Shown here: piece by piece, positions 1-7,414 of the stretch
Layout: each line of letters opens with the position of its first letter
Numbering within the stretch: the first letter of the stretch is position 1
Source: Lysobacter prati
GTDB taxonomy: Bacteria; Pseudomonadota; Gammaproteobacteria; Xanthomonadales; Xanthomonadaceae
Direction of reading: 5' to 3'
Length of the DNA: 64,000 nt
NCBI RefSeq assembly: GCF_009765215.1
Contig: NZ_VLNV01000004.1
Span: 356,682 to 420,681 of the forward strand
Notes under the pieces: generated by a model
Databases searched by the model: none
What the model was told of the DNA's origin: nothing
The model's input: the letters and a program-made list of their open reading frames with translations, nothing else
Program-made: the position numbers and the translations under genes

Positions 1-1
1 C

Positions 2-682
2 GCGCGCAGCTGGTCGCACGTGCTGCCGGCCGGCAACAAGCGCGGCAGCCTCGATACCATCGCGCAGCTGGCCGGCGAACACGACATCGTCGGCCTCAAC
101 GAAAGTGACCCCGGCAGCCTGCGCTCCGGGTTCACCAACCAGACCCACTACCTGGCCCAGCGCGGCGGCTTCGACTACTGGAGCCACCAGCCCAACCGTC
201 GCGTCGGTGGCGTTGCCTCCAGCGCCAACGGCCTGCTGAGCCGGCTGGAACCGCGCGAGGTCATCGACCATCCGCTGCCCGGCCGCATCTCCGGCCGCGG
301 CGTGCTGCTCGCGCGCTATGGCGAAGGCGATGCCGCATTGCTTGTCGCGGTGGCGCATCTCTCGCTCGGCGCCATGTCGCGCGCCGCGCAGCTCGGCTTC
401 ATCGCCGAACTGCTGCACGACCACCCGCACGCCGTGCTGATGGGCGACTTCAACTGCTCGATCGACCGCCCGGAAATGCAGGCGCTGTTCCGCAGCACCC
501 GCCTGCAGCCGCCTGAAGGCGACGTTCCGACCTTCCCGAGCTGGCGCCCGCAGCGCGCGATCGACCACATCCTGGTCGGCGACGGCCTGCGCACCTCGAA
601 CGCACGCGCAATGCCGGCGGCGCAGTCGGACCACCTCGCGCTTTCGATCCAGCTGGACGTGCCTGACAGCGCTTTGCGCTGA
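2..682 (+). CDS. Endonuclease/exonuclease/phosphatase family protein, 5'-truncated by window edge
   Basis: Metal-dependent phosphodiesterase fold (EEP superfamily, like exonuclease III and sphingomyelinases); substrate unknown. The reading frame is already open at base 2, so the true start lies upstream; a GTG at 20 is internal. Visible EEP landmarks are the acidic motif VGLNESD near the beginning, the GDFN motif (about 442-453) that supplies Asp/Asn active-site residues, and SDHLALS near the C-terminus, the usual terminal Asp-His pair. The C-terminus is intact and ends in TGA. It is followed at once by a hairpin (681-710). The specific substrate cannot be told; proteins of this type in proteobacteria are often annotated as periplasmic or cytosolic phosphodiesterases. 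Confidence 0.85.
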   Translation, partial: ARSWSHVLPAGNKRGSLDTIAQLAGEHDIVGLNESDPGSLRSGFTNQTHYLAQRGGFDYWSHQPNRRVGGVASSANGLLSRLEPREVIDHPLPGRISGRGVLLARYGEGDAALLVAVAHLSLGAMSRAAQLGFIAELLHDHPHAVLMGDFNCSIDRPEMQALFRSTRLQPPEGDVPTFPSWRPQRAIDHILVGDGLRTSNARAMPAAQSDHLALSIQLDVPDSALR

Positions 683-710
683 CGGTCGGAGCGGCTTCAG
701 CCGCGCCGTC
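681..710. repeat. Hairpin after the EEP gene
   Basis: Outer arms GACGG (681-685) and CCGTC (706-710) enclose inner arms GCGGCT (691-696) and AGCCGC (699-704). There is no T-run, so it is either a weak terminator or one of the GC-rich intergenic repeats of this genome. Confidence 0.5.
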
Positions 711-818
711 CAAGCCTTCGCTTGCGGCGGGCGAAATCGGTGCGCTGATTGTTACTGCCTGGTCAGTACGACGAGATCCTTTCCTCACACAGGAGGACAG
801 GCGTCGGAGTAGGGTCAC

Positions 819-840
819 CGCTCGGTCCCGGGACCGAGCG
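819..840. repeat. 22-bp perfect palindrome in a gene-poor gap
   Basis: Arms CGCTCGGTCCC and GGGACCGAGCG touch without a loop. It lies in the 683-1133 interval, which has no convincing gene. It could be an operator for a dimeric protein or a cruciform-forming repeat. Confidence 0.6.
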
Positions 841-902
841 ACGACGGCCGCCATTCTGGCAACACCCTGCGGCTTCTTGTTCCTGTCCAGGAGTTGCTGC
901 GG

Positions 903-1091
903 ATGGCTGCTCGTCTGATGAAGCTTTTGCAGGCGCTAAGTCCGTTTTCCGGCGCCGGTCGTTCACGCGTGCTGCCCGCTGTGGACACACTCAGGGTTGC
1001 CGATCGCGGGGAAGAGGCTGTTGCTTTAAGGGGCCACGATCGCAAGCGCATGGAGGCCGAGTTGACTCGACGCAGAAGGGGTCGCGACTGA
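903..1091 (+). CDS. Possible small hypothetical protein (62 aa)
   Basis: An ATG at 903 preceded by CAGGAG with 9 bases of spacing opens a 62-residue frame ending in TGA. The product is basic, with an Arg-rich C-terminus (RRRRGRD), and resembles no family I know. Its codons use A/T in the third position more often than the flanking genes, so it is either spurious or acquired. It is the only plausible frame in the 451-base stretch between the EEP gene and the dehydrogenase; otherwise that stretch holds only the palindrome at 819-840. Confidence 0.25.
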   Translation: MAARLMKLLQALSPFSGAGRSRVLPAVDTLRVADRGEEAVALRGHDRKRMEAELTRRRRGRD

Positions 1092-1133
1092 ACGTTTCCG
1101 GTTGCAGACACGCAGCAATCGGTCCGGCCCCGA

Positions 1134-2297
1134 TCAAGGCGTCAGCACGACCTTGCGGCAGTCTTCCTTCTTCTCGTCAAAAATGCGGTAGCCCTCGGCG
1201 GCATCGGCCAGCGACATGCGGTGGCTGATGATCACGTCCGGTTGCAGCTCACCATTCTGGATGTGCTTGAGCAACGTCGGCATGTGGTGCTGCACATGGG
1301 TCTGGCCCATGCGGAACGCCAGGCCCTTGTCGAAGGCATCGCCGAACAGGAAGCCATGGATGAAGCCGGCGTAGACGCCCGGGACACTGACCACTCCCCC
1401 GCGACGCGTGGCACCGATGGCCATCCGCAGCGCGCTGCCGCTGCTGCCTTCGAGCTTCAGCGTGGTCAGCGCGGTCTCGACGGCGCTGCCCTTGGCTTCG
1501 AACCCCACGGCCTCGATGGTCGCGTCGACACCGCGGTTGTCGGTCGCGCCAACGATATAGGCAGCCGGGTCATCATTCTCTTCCAGATTGATCGGTTCAA
1601 CCCCGTAGGTAGCGACGGCGAATGCAAGCCGGTACGGGTGCCGGTCCACCATGAAGATCCGTTCGACACCGAGCAGACGCGCGCAGGCGGCCGCCATCAT
1701 GCCGACCGGTCCGCCACCCAGGATGGCCAGCGTCGACCCGGGACCGACTTCTGCGTTGAGAACCGCCTGGTAGCCGGTGGGCAGGATGTCGGACAGAAAC
1801 AGCACCTCCTCGTCGGTCAATCCTTCCGGGAGCAGAAGTGGCCCGACATTGGCCTTGGGGACGCGCACGAACTCGGCCTGTCCGCCGGCGTATCCGCCAT
1901 AGAGATGCGTATAGCCGAACATGCCCGCGCCGGAGCGGACATCCTTCTTGTTGATGATCGCGCCACGGCCCGGGTTCGTGTTCTCGCAAGCCGAGTACAG
2001 GTCGCGGTTGCAGAAGAAGCAGTCCCCGCACGAGATGGTGAACGGCACCACCACTCGATCGCCGCGGCGCAGCTTCGCAACGCCGGAACCCGCGTCTTCG
2101 ACGATGCCCATGAATTCATGGCCGAGGATGTCCCCGTCTTCCAATCCTGGAACCTTGCCGCGGTACAGGTGCAGGTCGGAACCGCAGATCGCGGTAGCTG
2201 TGACACGCAGAACGATGTCATCGTTCTCGACGAGCACCGGGTCCGGAACGGTTTCCACGCGGACGTCGTGCTTGCCGTGGTACGTCAGTGCTTTCAT
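1134..2297 (-). CDS. Zinc-dependent alcohol dehydrogenase (formaldehyde-dehydrogenase-like)
   Basis: Medium-chain dehydrogenase/reductase that would oxidise an alcohol or aldehyde adduct with NAD(P). From ATG at 2297 (387 aa, [15 protein letters not shown]) the catalytic zinc ligands are Cys38, His60 and Glu61 and the structural zinc site is Cys90, Cys93, Cys96 and Cys104. The Rossmann motif is GGGPVG in the middle of the chain. A longer frame starting at a TTG (2315) adds six residues and is less likely. The insertion around [22 protein letters not shown] is typical of the subgroup annotated as glutathione-independent formaldehyde dehydrogenase or threonine dehydrogenase-like enzymes; the real substrate is open. 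It stands alone on its strand. Confidence 0.9.
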   Translation of the reverse strand: MKALTYHGKHDVRVETVPDPVLVENDDIVLRVTATAICGSDLHLYRGKVPGLEDGDILGHEFMGIVEDAGSGVAKLRRGDRVVVPFTISCGDCFFCNRDLYSACENTNPGRGAIINKKDVRSGAGMFGYTHLYGGYAGGQAEFVRVPKANVGPLLLPEGLTDEEVLFLSDILPTGYQAVLNAEVGPGSTLAILGGGPVGMMAAACARLLGVERIFMVDRHPYRLAFAVATYGVEPINLEENDDPAAYIVGATDNRGVDATIEAVGFEAKGSAVETALTTLKLEGSSGSALRMAIGATRRGGVVSVPGVYAGFIHGFLFGDAFDKGLAFRMGQTHVQHHMPTLLKHIQNGELQPDVIISHRMSLADAAEGYRIFDEKKEDCRKVVLTP

Positions 2298-2466
2298 TCC
2301 GATATCCAGGTTCAAAGAGCGGTCGAGGTGAATCGACAGTAGGTCCGCCGCTATGACAGCACCGTGATTGGAAGCTGCGTAGCTGAATCACATCTTCGAT
2401 CGCGCGCGCAGTGCATCACTGCGACGCGAAGATCGATCCCGCCCTGGTATCGCAGTCGCCGTTCGA

Positions 2467-2913
2467 TCATCCTTCGCGTGGAATGACCGAGATCTTCCCG
2501 TCGTTCTCGACCCTGGCCGCCTTGACGTCCTCCATTCGTTCGATACCCTGCGTATATCGCGCCGACATGAGGATCTCTTCCTCATCGACGCGCGACTTGT
2601 CCATGTTCTCCTGGATCGGCTTTCCGTTCTCTATCAGCGGCAATGGCAGACCTTCCAGCCAGCGGCTGACTGACGGGGAGTAATGCTTGATGAGAGACAG
2701 GAGCACGCTCATCCCGGTCAGCGTGATGATCAGTACGAACGCGTTCGTGACGGAGTGATCGCTGTCCACCATCGCCTGCTGCGTCACCTCGGAGATGATC
2801 AGTAGCAGGACGAGTTCGAAGGGGGACGTTTCGGCCAGCGTTCGCTTCCCGGAAATGCGGAACACGAGCCAGAGGAAGATGTATACGGCCACGCCGCGGA
2901 CGACGGATTCCAT
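2467..2913 (-). CDS. DUF421 (YetF/YcaP-like) membrane protein
   Basis: 148 residues. The N-terminal half holds two or three hydrophobic segments (about residues 5-22, 30-45 and 58-76), with the family signature FRISGKRTLAETSPFELVLLLIISE near residue 18. The soluble C-terminal part (LIENGKPIQENMDKSRVDEEEILMSAR) is the usual small alpha/beta domain of the family. Function of DUF421 proteins is poorly defined; some are linked to spore coat or envelope stress. It ends nine bases after the upstream gene on the same strand (stop of 2922 gene), so the two are probably co-transcribed. Confidence 0.85.
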   Translation of the reverse strand: MESVVRGVAVYIFLWLVFRISGKRTLAETSPFELVLLLIISEVTQQAMVDSDHSVTNAFVLIITLTGMSVLLSLIKHYSPSVSRWLEGLPLPLIENGKPIQENMDKSRVDEEEILMSARYTQGIERMEDVKAARVENDGKISVIPREG

Positions 2914-2921
2914 GCGAACGC

Positions 2922-3410
2922 CTAGGGAAAGGCGAACTGGTCAATGAACAAGGCCTGCCCATCGGATACGGAAACACGACCTCGCCGGTGCCCGAAAGTC
3001 GCCGGCCGATACCGCAGATCGATCGTCCCGGCTTGGTCACCCGGCGCGAGCAGGAAGGCGAACTCCCCGTAGCCGGGTCCCACCGTTTCCCGCTCCGGGT
3101 TGGGCACGATCGATTCGATCTCCATGTGATCGAGTAGAGAGCGGTCCAGTCGCAGACGAACTTCCCCGGAAGTGGTGAGCGCCGGCTGTATATGAAACCG
3201 GAACAGGCTGGGCGCGTTTGAGCGAAGCAAGCGCTCGTACTCCAGACTCCATCCCATGTCCGAACGCACCTTTGCCTTACTCAAAGGACCATCACCGAAG
3301 GTCCCAAGCAGGGCGGCAGTCAATAGCAGCGCCATCACGATCCACCCAATCTGTTCTGCGCGCCACGCCGCGCGGTGATGACGCATTACCAGGCCTGTAT
3401 CACCCGTCAC
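2922..3410 (-). CDS. Hypothetical single-pass membrane protein
   Basis: 162 residues, with a transmembrane helix near residues 20-38 (IGWIVMALLLTAALLGTFG) followed by a periplasmic-looking beta-rich domain of about 120 residues. I do not recognise a named family, but small proteins of this shape commonly sit next to DUF421 genes, and the spacing of eight bases here supports co-translation. A second in-frame ATG is eight codons in (MRHHRAAWR), and either could be the start. Confidence 0.6.
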   Translation of the reverse strand: MTGDTGLVMRHHRAAWRAEQIGWIVMALLLTAALLGTFGDGPLSKAKVRSDMGWSLEYERLLRSNAPSLFRFHIQPALTTSGEVRLRLDRSLLDHMEIESIVPNPERETVGPGYGEFAFLLAPGDQAGTIDLRYRPATFGHRRGRVSVSDGQALFIDQFAFP

Positions 3411-3560
3411 GAACGTTGACTCAGACCCCAGTGTTAACTGGGTGCCCCTTCAGGATCTCGCGTGTCATCTTCAGATCATCGTCAATTCGATAGCGGCCAC
3501 AATCGCAATGGCCCGGTGCATGACGCGTGTACGACCTGAATGCTTCCACCTACCCCGCAG

Positions 3561-3845
3561 TCACGTGACCGGCATCGAATCGTGCTTGGCGGCTCGCTTG
3601 CGGCGAGTGACCACCCATTGGCCCGCAATCGCGGTAAGCAGGATGCAGCTGTTGGTGACGATGAACACCAAATTTCCCACCAGCACGCTGTACGCGATGA
3701 ATCCGCATGAGGCTACGCATTGCCCAATGAAGAGCCAACGTGAGACACCACCTGCATCAGGGTCGCGAGCCACAGTCGCGATCTGACGGATCAGGGTCGC
3801 CATCAGGACCATGGAAGCGGCCCAACCCACCCAATCCGGATTCAT
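3561..3845 (-). CDS. SemiSWEET-like (PQ-loop) small membrane protein
   Basis: About 94 residues from ATG at 3845 (MNPDWVGWAAS), with three transmembrane helices and the SemiSWEET arrangement: a first helix ending in RQIATVARDPDAGGVSRWLF, a second GQCVASCGFIAYSVLVG and a third with the conserved FIVTNSCILL. The normal Pro-Gln pair of helix 1 reads Arg-Gln. Bacterial SemiSWEETs dimerise to form a sugar uniporter. A start six codons upstream (3863) is possible. About 150 bases without a gene separate it from the 2922 gene. Confidence 0.7.
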   Translation of the reverse strand: MNPDWVGWAASMVLMATLIRQIATVARDPDAGGVSRWLFIGQCVASCGFIAYSVLVGNLVFIVTNSCILLTAIAGQWVVTRRKRAAKHDSMPVT

Positions 3846-3959
3846 GCGGCGGCCCTTCGGCAAGTGCCGCTCGTCGCGCGCGCGTGCCGGGGCAGCGGGG
3901 ACATCGTCGCCAAGGCGCGACAGGATGCGGTCATATGCTGAGTCCTCATCCCGTCGAGC

Positions 3960-4670
3960 CTATTGAGCACCCTTGAGCACCGGGTACGGATTGATCGGCG
4001 CGCCCTTCCACCACTGCCGTTCCGGGCCGAGTTCGAAAATGGCGAAATGCAGGTGCGGTGCGGAAGGGTCGGCGTTGCCGGTGCTGCCGACGTAACCGAT
4101 CACGTCGCCGCGTCGGATCGCCTGATGCTCGCGCAGTCCTTCGGCGTAGCGGTCCAGGTGCCCGTAGTAGTAGGCGTAGCGGCCGCTGGGCTCGAACTGG
4201 TAGATGGTGAGACCGCCTGGAACACTGGTGAAGAGCTTCTCGACCGTGCCGTCGGCCACTGCGAGCACCTGGGTTCCTCGCGGGGCCATGATGTCGATGG
4301 CCTCATGCACGCGGCCCGCCGCGCGAGCGTCGCTGAAGGTGTCATGCAGCTGCGCGGCGGTGACGCCTTGCACGGGAACCAGAAGCCCGGTGCCGGCGTA
4401 GCGTGGAGCGACTTGCGCCGGCTCGGCCGGTTGAGGTGCAGAATTGGTATTCCGGGCGGCCGGTGTGTCCGTAGTTGCAGACACCGATGCAGGCCGCGCG
4501 GAGACAGTTGTCGCCGAGGCCTTGATCGGAGTAACGGCAGGCGCCGGCGAAATCGATTCGGCAATCGCGAGACCGGCAGGGCGCTGGTGCCAGTAGTGAT
4601 ACAAGCCCACGTTCGCGCCTGCCAGCACGATGAGAAGGAGGAACACCAGCAGGGTTCTTGGCACACGCAC
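3960..4670 (-). CDS. M23 (LytM) family peptidase, membrane anchored
   Basis: 236 residues. An N-terminal signal anchor (about 5-25) is followed by a low-complexity Ala/Ser/Thr/Pro linker (40-88) and a LytM zinc peptidase domain (95-236). Zinc and catalytic residues are present: His122 and Asp126 (HEAID), His171 (GHLD) and the HLH motif His206/His208. It should cleave peptidoglycan cross-bridges in the periplasm. The L,D-transpeptidase gene lies 18 bases upstream on the same strand, so the two probably form a cell-wall operon. Contrast with the degenerate LytM domain at 56932-58173. Confidence 0.9.
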   Translation of the reverse strand: MRVPRTLLVFLLLIVLAGANVGLYHYWHQRPAGLAIAESISPAPAVTPIKASATTVSARPASVSATTDTPAARNTNSAPQPAEPAQVAPRYAGTGLLVPVQGVTAAQLHDTFSDARAAGRVHEAIDIMAPRGTQVLAVADGTVEKLFTSVPGGLTIYQFEPSGRYAYYYGHLDRYAEGLREHQAIRRGDVIGYVGSTGNADPSAPHLHFAIFELGPERQWWKGAPINPYPVLKGAQ

Positions 4671-4688
4671 CTCCGTCGTATCAGCGCG

Positions 4689-5672
4689 TCATAGCTGCAA
4701 CAGCACGGCCGTTCCCGGCGCCACCGAATCTGCCAGTGCAGCGGCATTCCAGTTGGTCAAGCGGATGCATCCGTGCGATTCGCTTTTGCCGACCTTGCCC
4801 GGCTCCGCGGTGCCATGTATGCCGTAGTGATCCTTGCTGAGGTCTATCCACACCACGCCGACCGGATTGTTCGGACCGGGTGCGATCCTGGTTTTGGCAT
4901 GCCCCGGCTCCGCATCCCAGAACAGTTTGGGGTTGTACTGGAAATGCGGATCGCGGGCGACACCCTTGATCGTCCAGTTCCCGATCGGCAACGGGTCGTG
5001 CTCACTGCCTGTGGAAGCGGGATAACGCGCGTACACGCGGCCCTTTTCGTCGCGAAGTATCACTGATCCATCCGACTCGTCTACGACCACCGAAGCCGCC
5101 TTCGCCGGACCGGCGACCTGCACGTTCGGCACCCACAGTGCAGTTCCCTCGCGCGTCAGATCCGCGTCGGGGTTGAGCGCCTTCAGCAGCGCCGGACTGG
5201 AATGGAAGCGCTCGCCCAACGCTTCGGCGAGCGAGGCGAAACCCAGCCGAGGCAGCGCCGCCTTGGCCATGATGTCATCCGGCAATGCGCTGTAGGGTCC
5301 GGCGACGTCCTGCGCGGTGAGGCGGTACTCCACGAGCACCGGCGCGGCGTCGGTGTTGAGCGCCTGCCACGTGGCCTCATCGAGCGAACCACTCGCTTCC
5401 AGGTCGCGGCTTCGCTGAAACGCAGCGATGGCGCGCTCGGTGTTGCTGCCCCACCGCCCGTCGATCTCACCTGGCCCGAACTGCATGCGATCGAGCAGGA
5501 TCTGCACGCGCAGGCGCATGGCGGCGTTGGCGTCGTCCTTCAGGTCGCCTTGAATCCGGGATGGATCGACGACGCTCAGCAGCGCTGCTGCGTCGGTCTG
5601 CACGATCTGCGCAAAGGAGAATGTGGGCAGGATGAGGGCGGACAGGACCGCGGCTCGGAGCATCGATTTCAT
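4689..5672 (-). CDS. L,D-transpeptidase (YkuD domain) with peptidoglycan-binding domain
   Basis: Forms 3-3 cross-links in peptidoglycan or anchors proteins to it. From ATG at 5672 the protein has 327 residues and a clean signal peptide (MKSMLRAAVLSALILPTFSFAQ). A PG_binding_1 helix repeat follows (about 45-95, GEIDGRWGSNTERAIAAFQ). The YkuD domain ends in SHGCIRLTN with the nucleophile Cys302 and preceding His. An in-frame ATG at 5774 would put a charged 34-residue extension before the signal peptide and is unlikely. It is the first gene of the pair with the M23 peptidase. Confidence 0.92.
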   Translation of the reverse strand: MKSMLRAAVLSALILPTFSFAQIVQTDAAALLSVVDPSRIQGDLKDDANAAMRLRVQILLDRMQFGPGEIDGRWGSNTERAIAAFQRSRDLEASGSLDEATWQALNTDAAPVLVEYRLTAQDVAGPYSALPDDIMAKAALPRLGFASLAEALGERFHSSPALLKALNPDADLTREGTALWVPNVQVAGPAKAASVVVDESDGSVILRDEKGRVYARYPASTGSEHDPLPIGNWTIKGVARDPHFQYNPKLFWDAEPGHAKTRIAPGPNNPVGVVWIDLSKDHYGIHGTAEPGKVGKSESHGCIRLTNWNAAALADSVAPGTAVLLQL

Positions 5673-5866
5673 GGAGGACCTGGCAGATGGGCTCGCCAGC
5701 ATGCTGCGTGGTGGCTTCTGCCCGCGATGTGAACGCGGTGCGCCCAGACTGTCCGGCAGCTGAAGCGCGGACAACGCTGGAAAGAAACCGAACCGAACCG
5801 AAGGAACCTACGAGAAGTCGAGGCCGCACTTCGGTCAGCCACGATCGGCGTGGCTCTTGAACCAGA

Positions 5867-6307
5867 TCAAGCCGAGCCGCGTTGCCTCTTCGACGTCAAT
5901 GAGTAGTTAGCGGCCATCAGCTGCAGGACGGCTCCGAATGCCAGCCCGGAGAACCAGCCAACGACGGCCCCGATCACCAGGAAGAACAAGACAAAGCTCC
6001 AACCGTCCTCGCCACCTGCGAACATCCCGGTAGCAACCGCGATGGCGAAGCAAGGCAGCAAACCGGCAGCCGCGCCAACCCATGCGAAGGCACGGCGACC
6101 AAAGCCGCCCATGCGGGTGGAAATCCAAGCTGCAGGCAATCCAATGCATGCGGCATAACCCAAGGCGAGGCCAGACAACAACGGAAGCGATGACAGCGCC
6201 GGGCGGAAGCCGCTCGGCATGGTGGCAAGTTCGGCCGCGAGTGTGCACGCCACCGCGACTAGCGCGGCCGCAAGTGTGGCAAGGAACGTCGAGATGATTG
6301 CTTTCAT
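5867..6307 (-). CDS. Hypothetical membrane protein
   Basis: About 146 residues from ATG at 6307 (MKAIISTFLATLAAAL), with four hydrophobic segments (about 4-25, 42-62, 75-95 and 105-130) and a basic C-terminus (SKRQRGSA). No named family recognised. It follows the YbjQ gene by 18 bases on the same strand, so the two are likely co-transcribed. Confidence 0.65.
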   Translation of the reverse strand: MKAIISTFLATLAAALVAVACTLAAELATMPSGFRPALSSLPLLSGLALGYAACIGLPAAWISTRMGGFGRRAFAWVGAAAGLLPCFAIAVATGMFAGGEDGWSFVLFFLVIGAVVGWFSGLAFGAVLQLMAANYSLTSKRQRGSA

Positions 6308-6325
6308 ATCTGCCAACGCCGACTT

Positions 6326-6709
6326 TCAGGCGCCGTGCGGCTCGACAACCACCGCCGTGCCATAGCACAGCACCTCTGTCAGCCCGGCCATCAGCTCGGT
6401 GGCGTCATACCGGACAGCGATGATCGCGTTGGCGCCCAGCTGCCTGGCGTGCTGCACCATGTCTCGATAGGTCTCGTGACGGGCCTGCTCGCACAGCTCC
6501 GTGTAGATGGTGATGTTGCCGCCGAAGATGGTCTGCAACCCGCCAAGAAAGTTGCCGACGATCGAGCGTGACCGGACGGTAATGCCGCGCACCAGACCAA
6601 GATTGCGAACGATCCGATAGCCAGGGAGTTCAAGCGCCGTAGTGACCATCGTGTCATTCAGGAGCGATGGCACCGAGCGGGTTGCTGAGGAGTTGTACGG
6701 GTCTGTCAT
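6326..6709 (-). CDS. YbjQ family (UPF0145, heavy-metal-binding-domain) protein
   Basis: 127 residues from ATG at 6709 ([12 protein letters not shown]). The core shows the family hallmarks: [21 protein letters not shown], an oligomerisation segment around [28 protein letters not shown], and [13 protein letters not shown]. YbjQ proteins form pentameric rings; their biochemical role is unsettled. A start eight codons upstream exists, but the family normally begins close to the chosen one. Confidence 0.85.
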   Translation of the reverse strand: MTDPYNSSATRSVPSLLNDTMVTTALELPGYRIVRNLGLVRGITVRSRSIVGNFLGGLQTIFGGNITIYTELCEQARHETYRDMVQHARQLGANAIIAVRYDATELMAGLTEVLCYGTAVVVEPHGA

Positions 6710-6763
6710 TGGTTTTCCTAGGCGGGCCGCCAAGCGGCTTGAGTGAGTTGTCGAAGTGGCGCG

Positions 6764-7219
6764 TCACGTTGTTACGCCGGACAGAACCGGTTGATTGGTG
6801 CGAAACCATTCCGATGCCTCGGACTCCCATGGCCAGACGCCGGAAGTACTAGGCCAGATGAGCTGAAGAGCGTCGAAATCCGGGCCGGCGTGAAGCCAGC
6901 ACGCGGAACGCATGTATTCCTCGCGATGCGGTCGTGCCACTCGGCCGAACTGCACTGCGAAGCCTTCCAGGAAGCCGAGGTAGAGAACATCCGGCGCGAA
7001 TCTCTCACCCTCAGTGACCCGACGGTTGTACTCATTCACGAGCCAGTGGCCCAACTTTGAACTTAGGCCGACAACGATCAGCTCGGGCGCGCCCGTCTGT
7101 TTCGCAATGCCGATGGAGTACGTGAATGGCGGTTCGGCCTCGTCGGGGTCGCACACCGAGGTAACGCTGCATCCATGCTGCTGGATGTGGTCGAGGATGT
7201 TCCGCTCGTACTCTTTCAT
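6764..7219 (-). CDS. DUF4262 domain-containing protein
   Basis: 151 residues, cytosolic. The fold signature is the N-terminal ILDHIQQHGCSVTSV followed by PPFTYSIGIAKQTGAPELIVVGLS, with a C-terminal region rich in Trp. DUF4262 proteins are widespread accessory proteins of unknown function. The gene stands alone; its GC content looks lower than that of the large genes to the right, in line with a region of accessory genes. Confidence 0.8.
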   Translation of the reverse strand: MKEYERNILDHIQQHGCSVTSVCDPDEAEPPFTYSIGIAKQTGAPELIVVGLSSKLGHWLVNEYNRRVTEGERFAPDVLYLGFLEGFAVQFGRVARPHREEYMRSACWLHAGPDFDALQLIWPSTSGVWPWESEASEWFRTNQPVLSGVTT

Positions 7220-7326
7220 AGCGCTTTGGATTCCCCTGGATGATTCGGGCCAGGCTGCCCCGAGATCGGCCAGACATCCTCAGATCCGGCCAGACCTTTT
7301 TCAAGGGGACAGGTCCATCACGCCCT

Positions 7327-7365
7327 CCAAAGCAAACGGGCCGCATGGCGGCCCGTTTGCTTTGG
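7327..7365 (-). terminator. Strong hairpin downstream of the first TonB receptor
   Basis: Perfect 18-base arms (7327-7344 and 7348-7365) with a 3-base ATG loop; the core reads AAGCAAACGGGCCGC on the left. It begins 50 bases beyond the receptor stop codon. The T-rich end of each arm makes it usable in either direction, but only the minus-strand receptor reads into it. Confidence 0.8.
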
Positions 7366-7370
7366 CTCCA

Positions 7371-7396
7371 CCCCTCTCCCGCATGCGGGAGAGGGG
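7371..7396. repeat. CCCCTCTCCC-type palindromic repeat
   Basis: A perfect 26-base palindrome with arms CCCCTCTCCCGCA and TGCGGGAGAGGGG. The same CCCCTCTCCC/GGGAGAGGGG arms recur at 20906-20932 and 42962-43088, and a variant at 63823-63846, so it is a dispersed intergenic element of this genome. Confidence 0.8.
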
Positions 7397-7414
7397 TTCG
7401 AGAAGCACACACCA

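Noticed and set aside
749-1228. A 159-codon plus-strand frame in the gap after the EEP gene
   Set aside because: It runs into the antisense of the alcohol dehydrogenase, has no start signal and no recognisable sequence.
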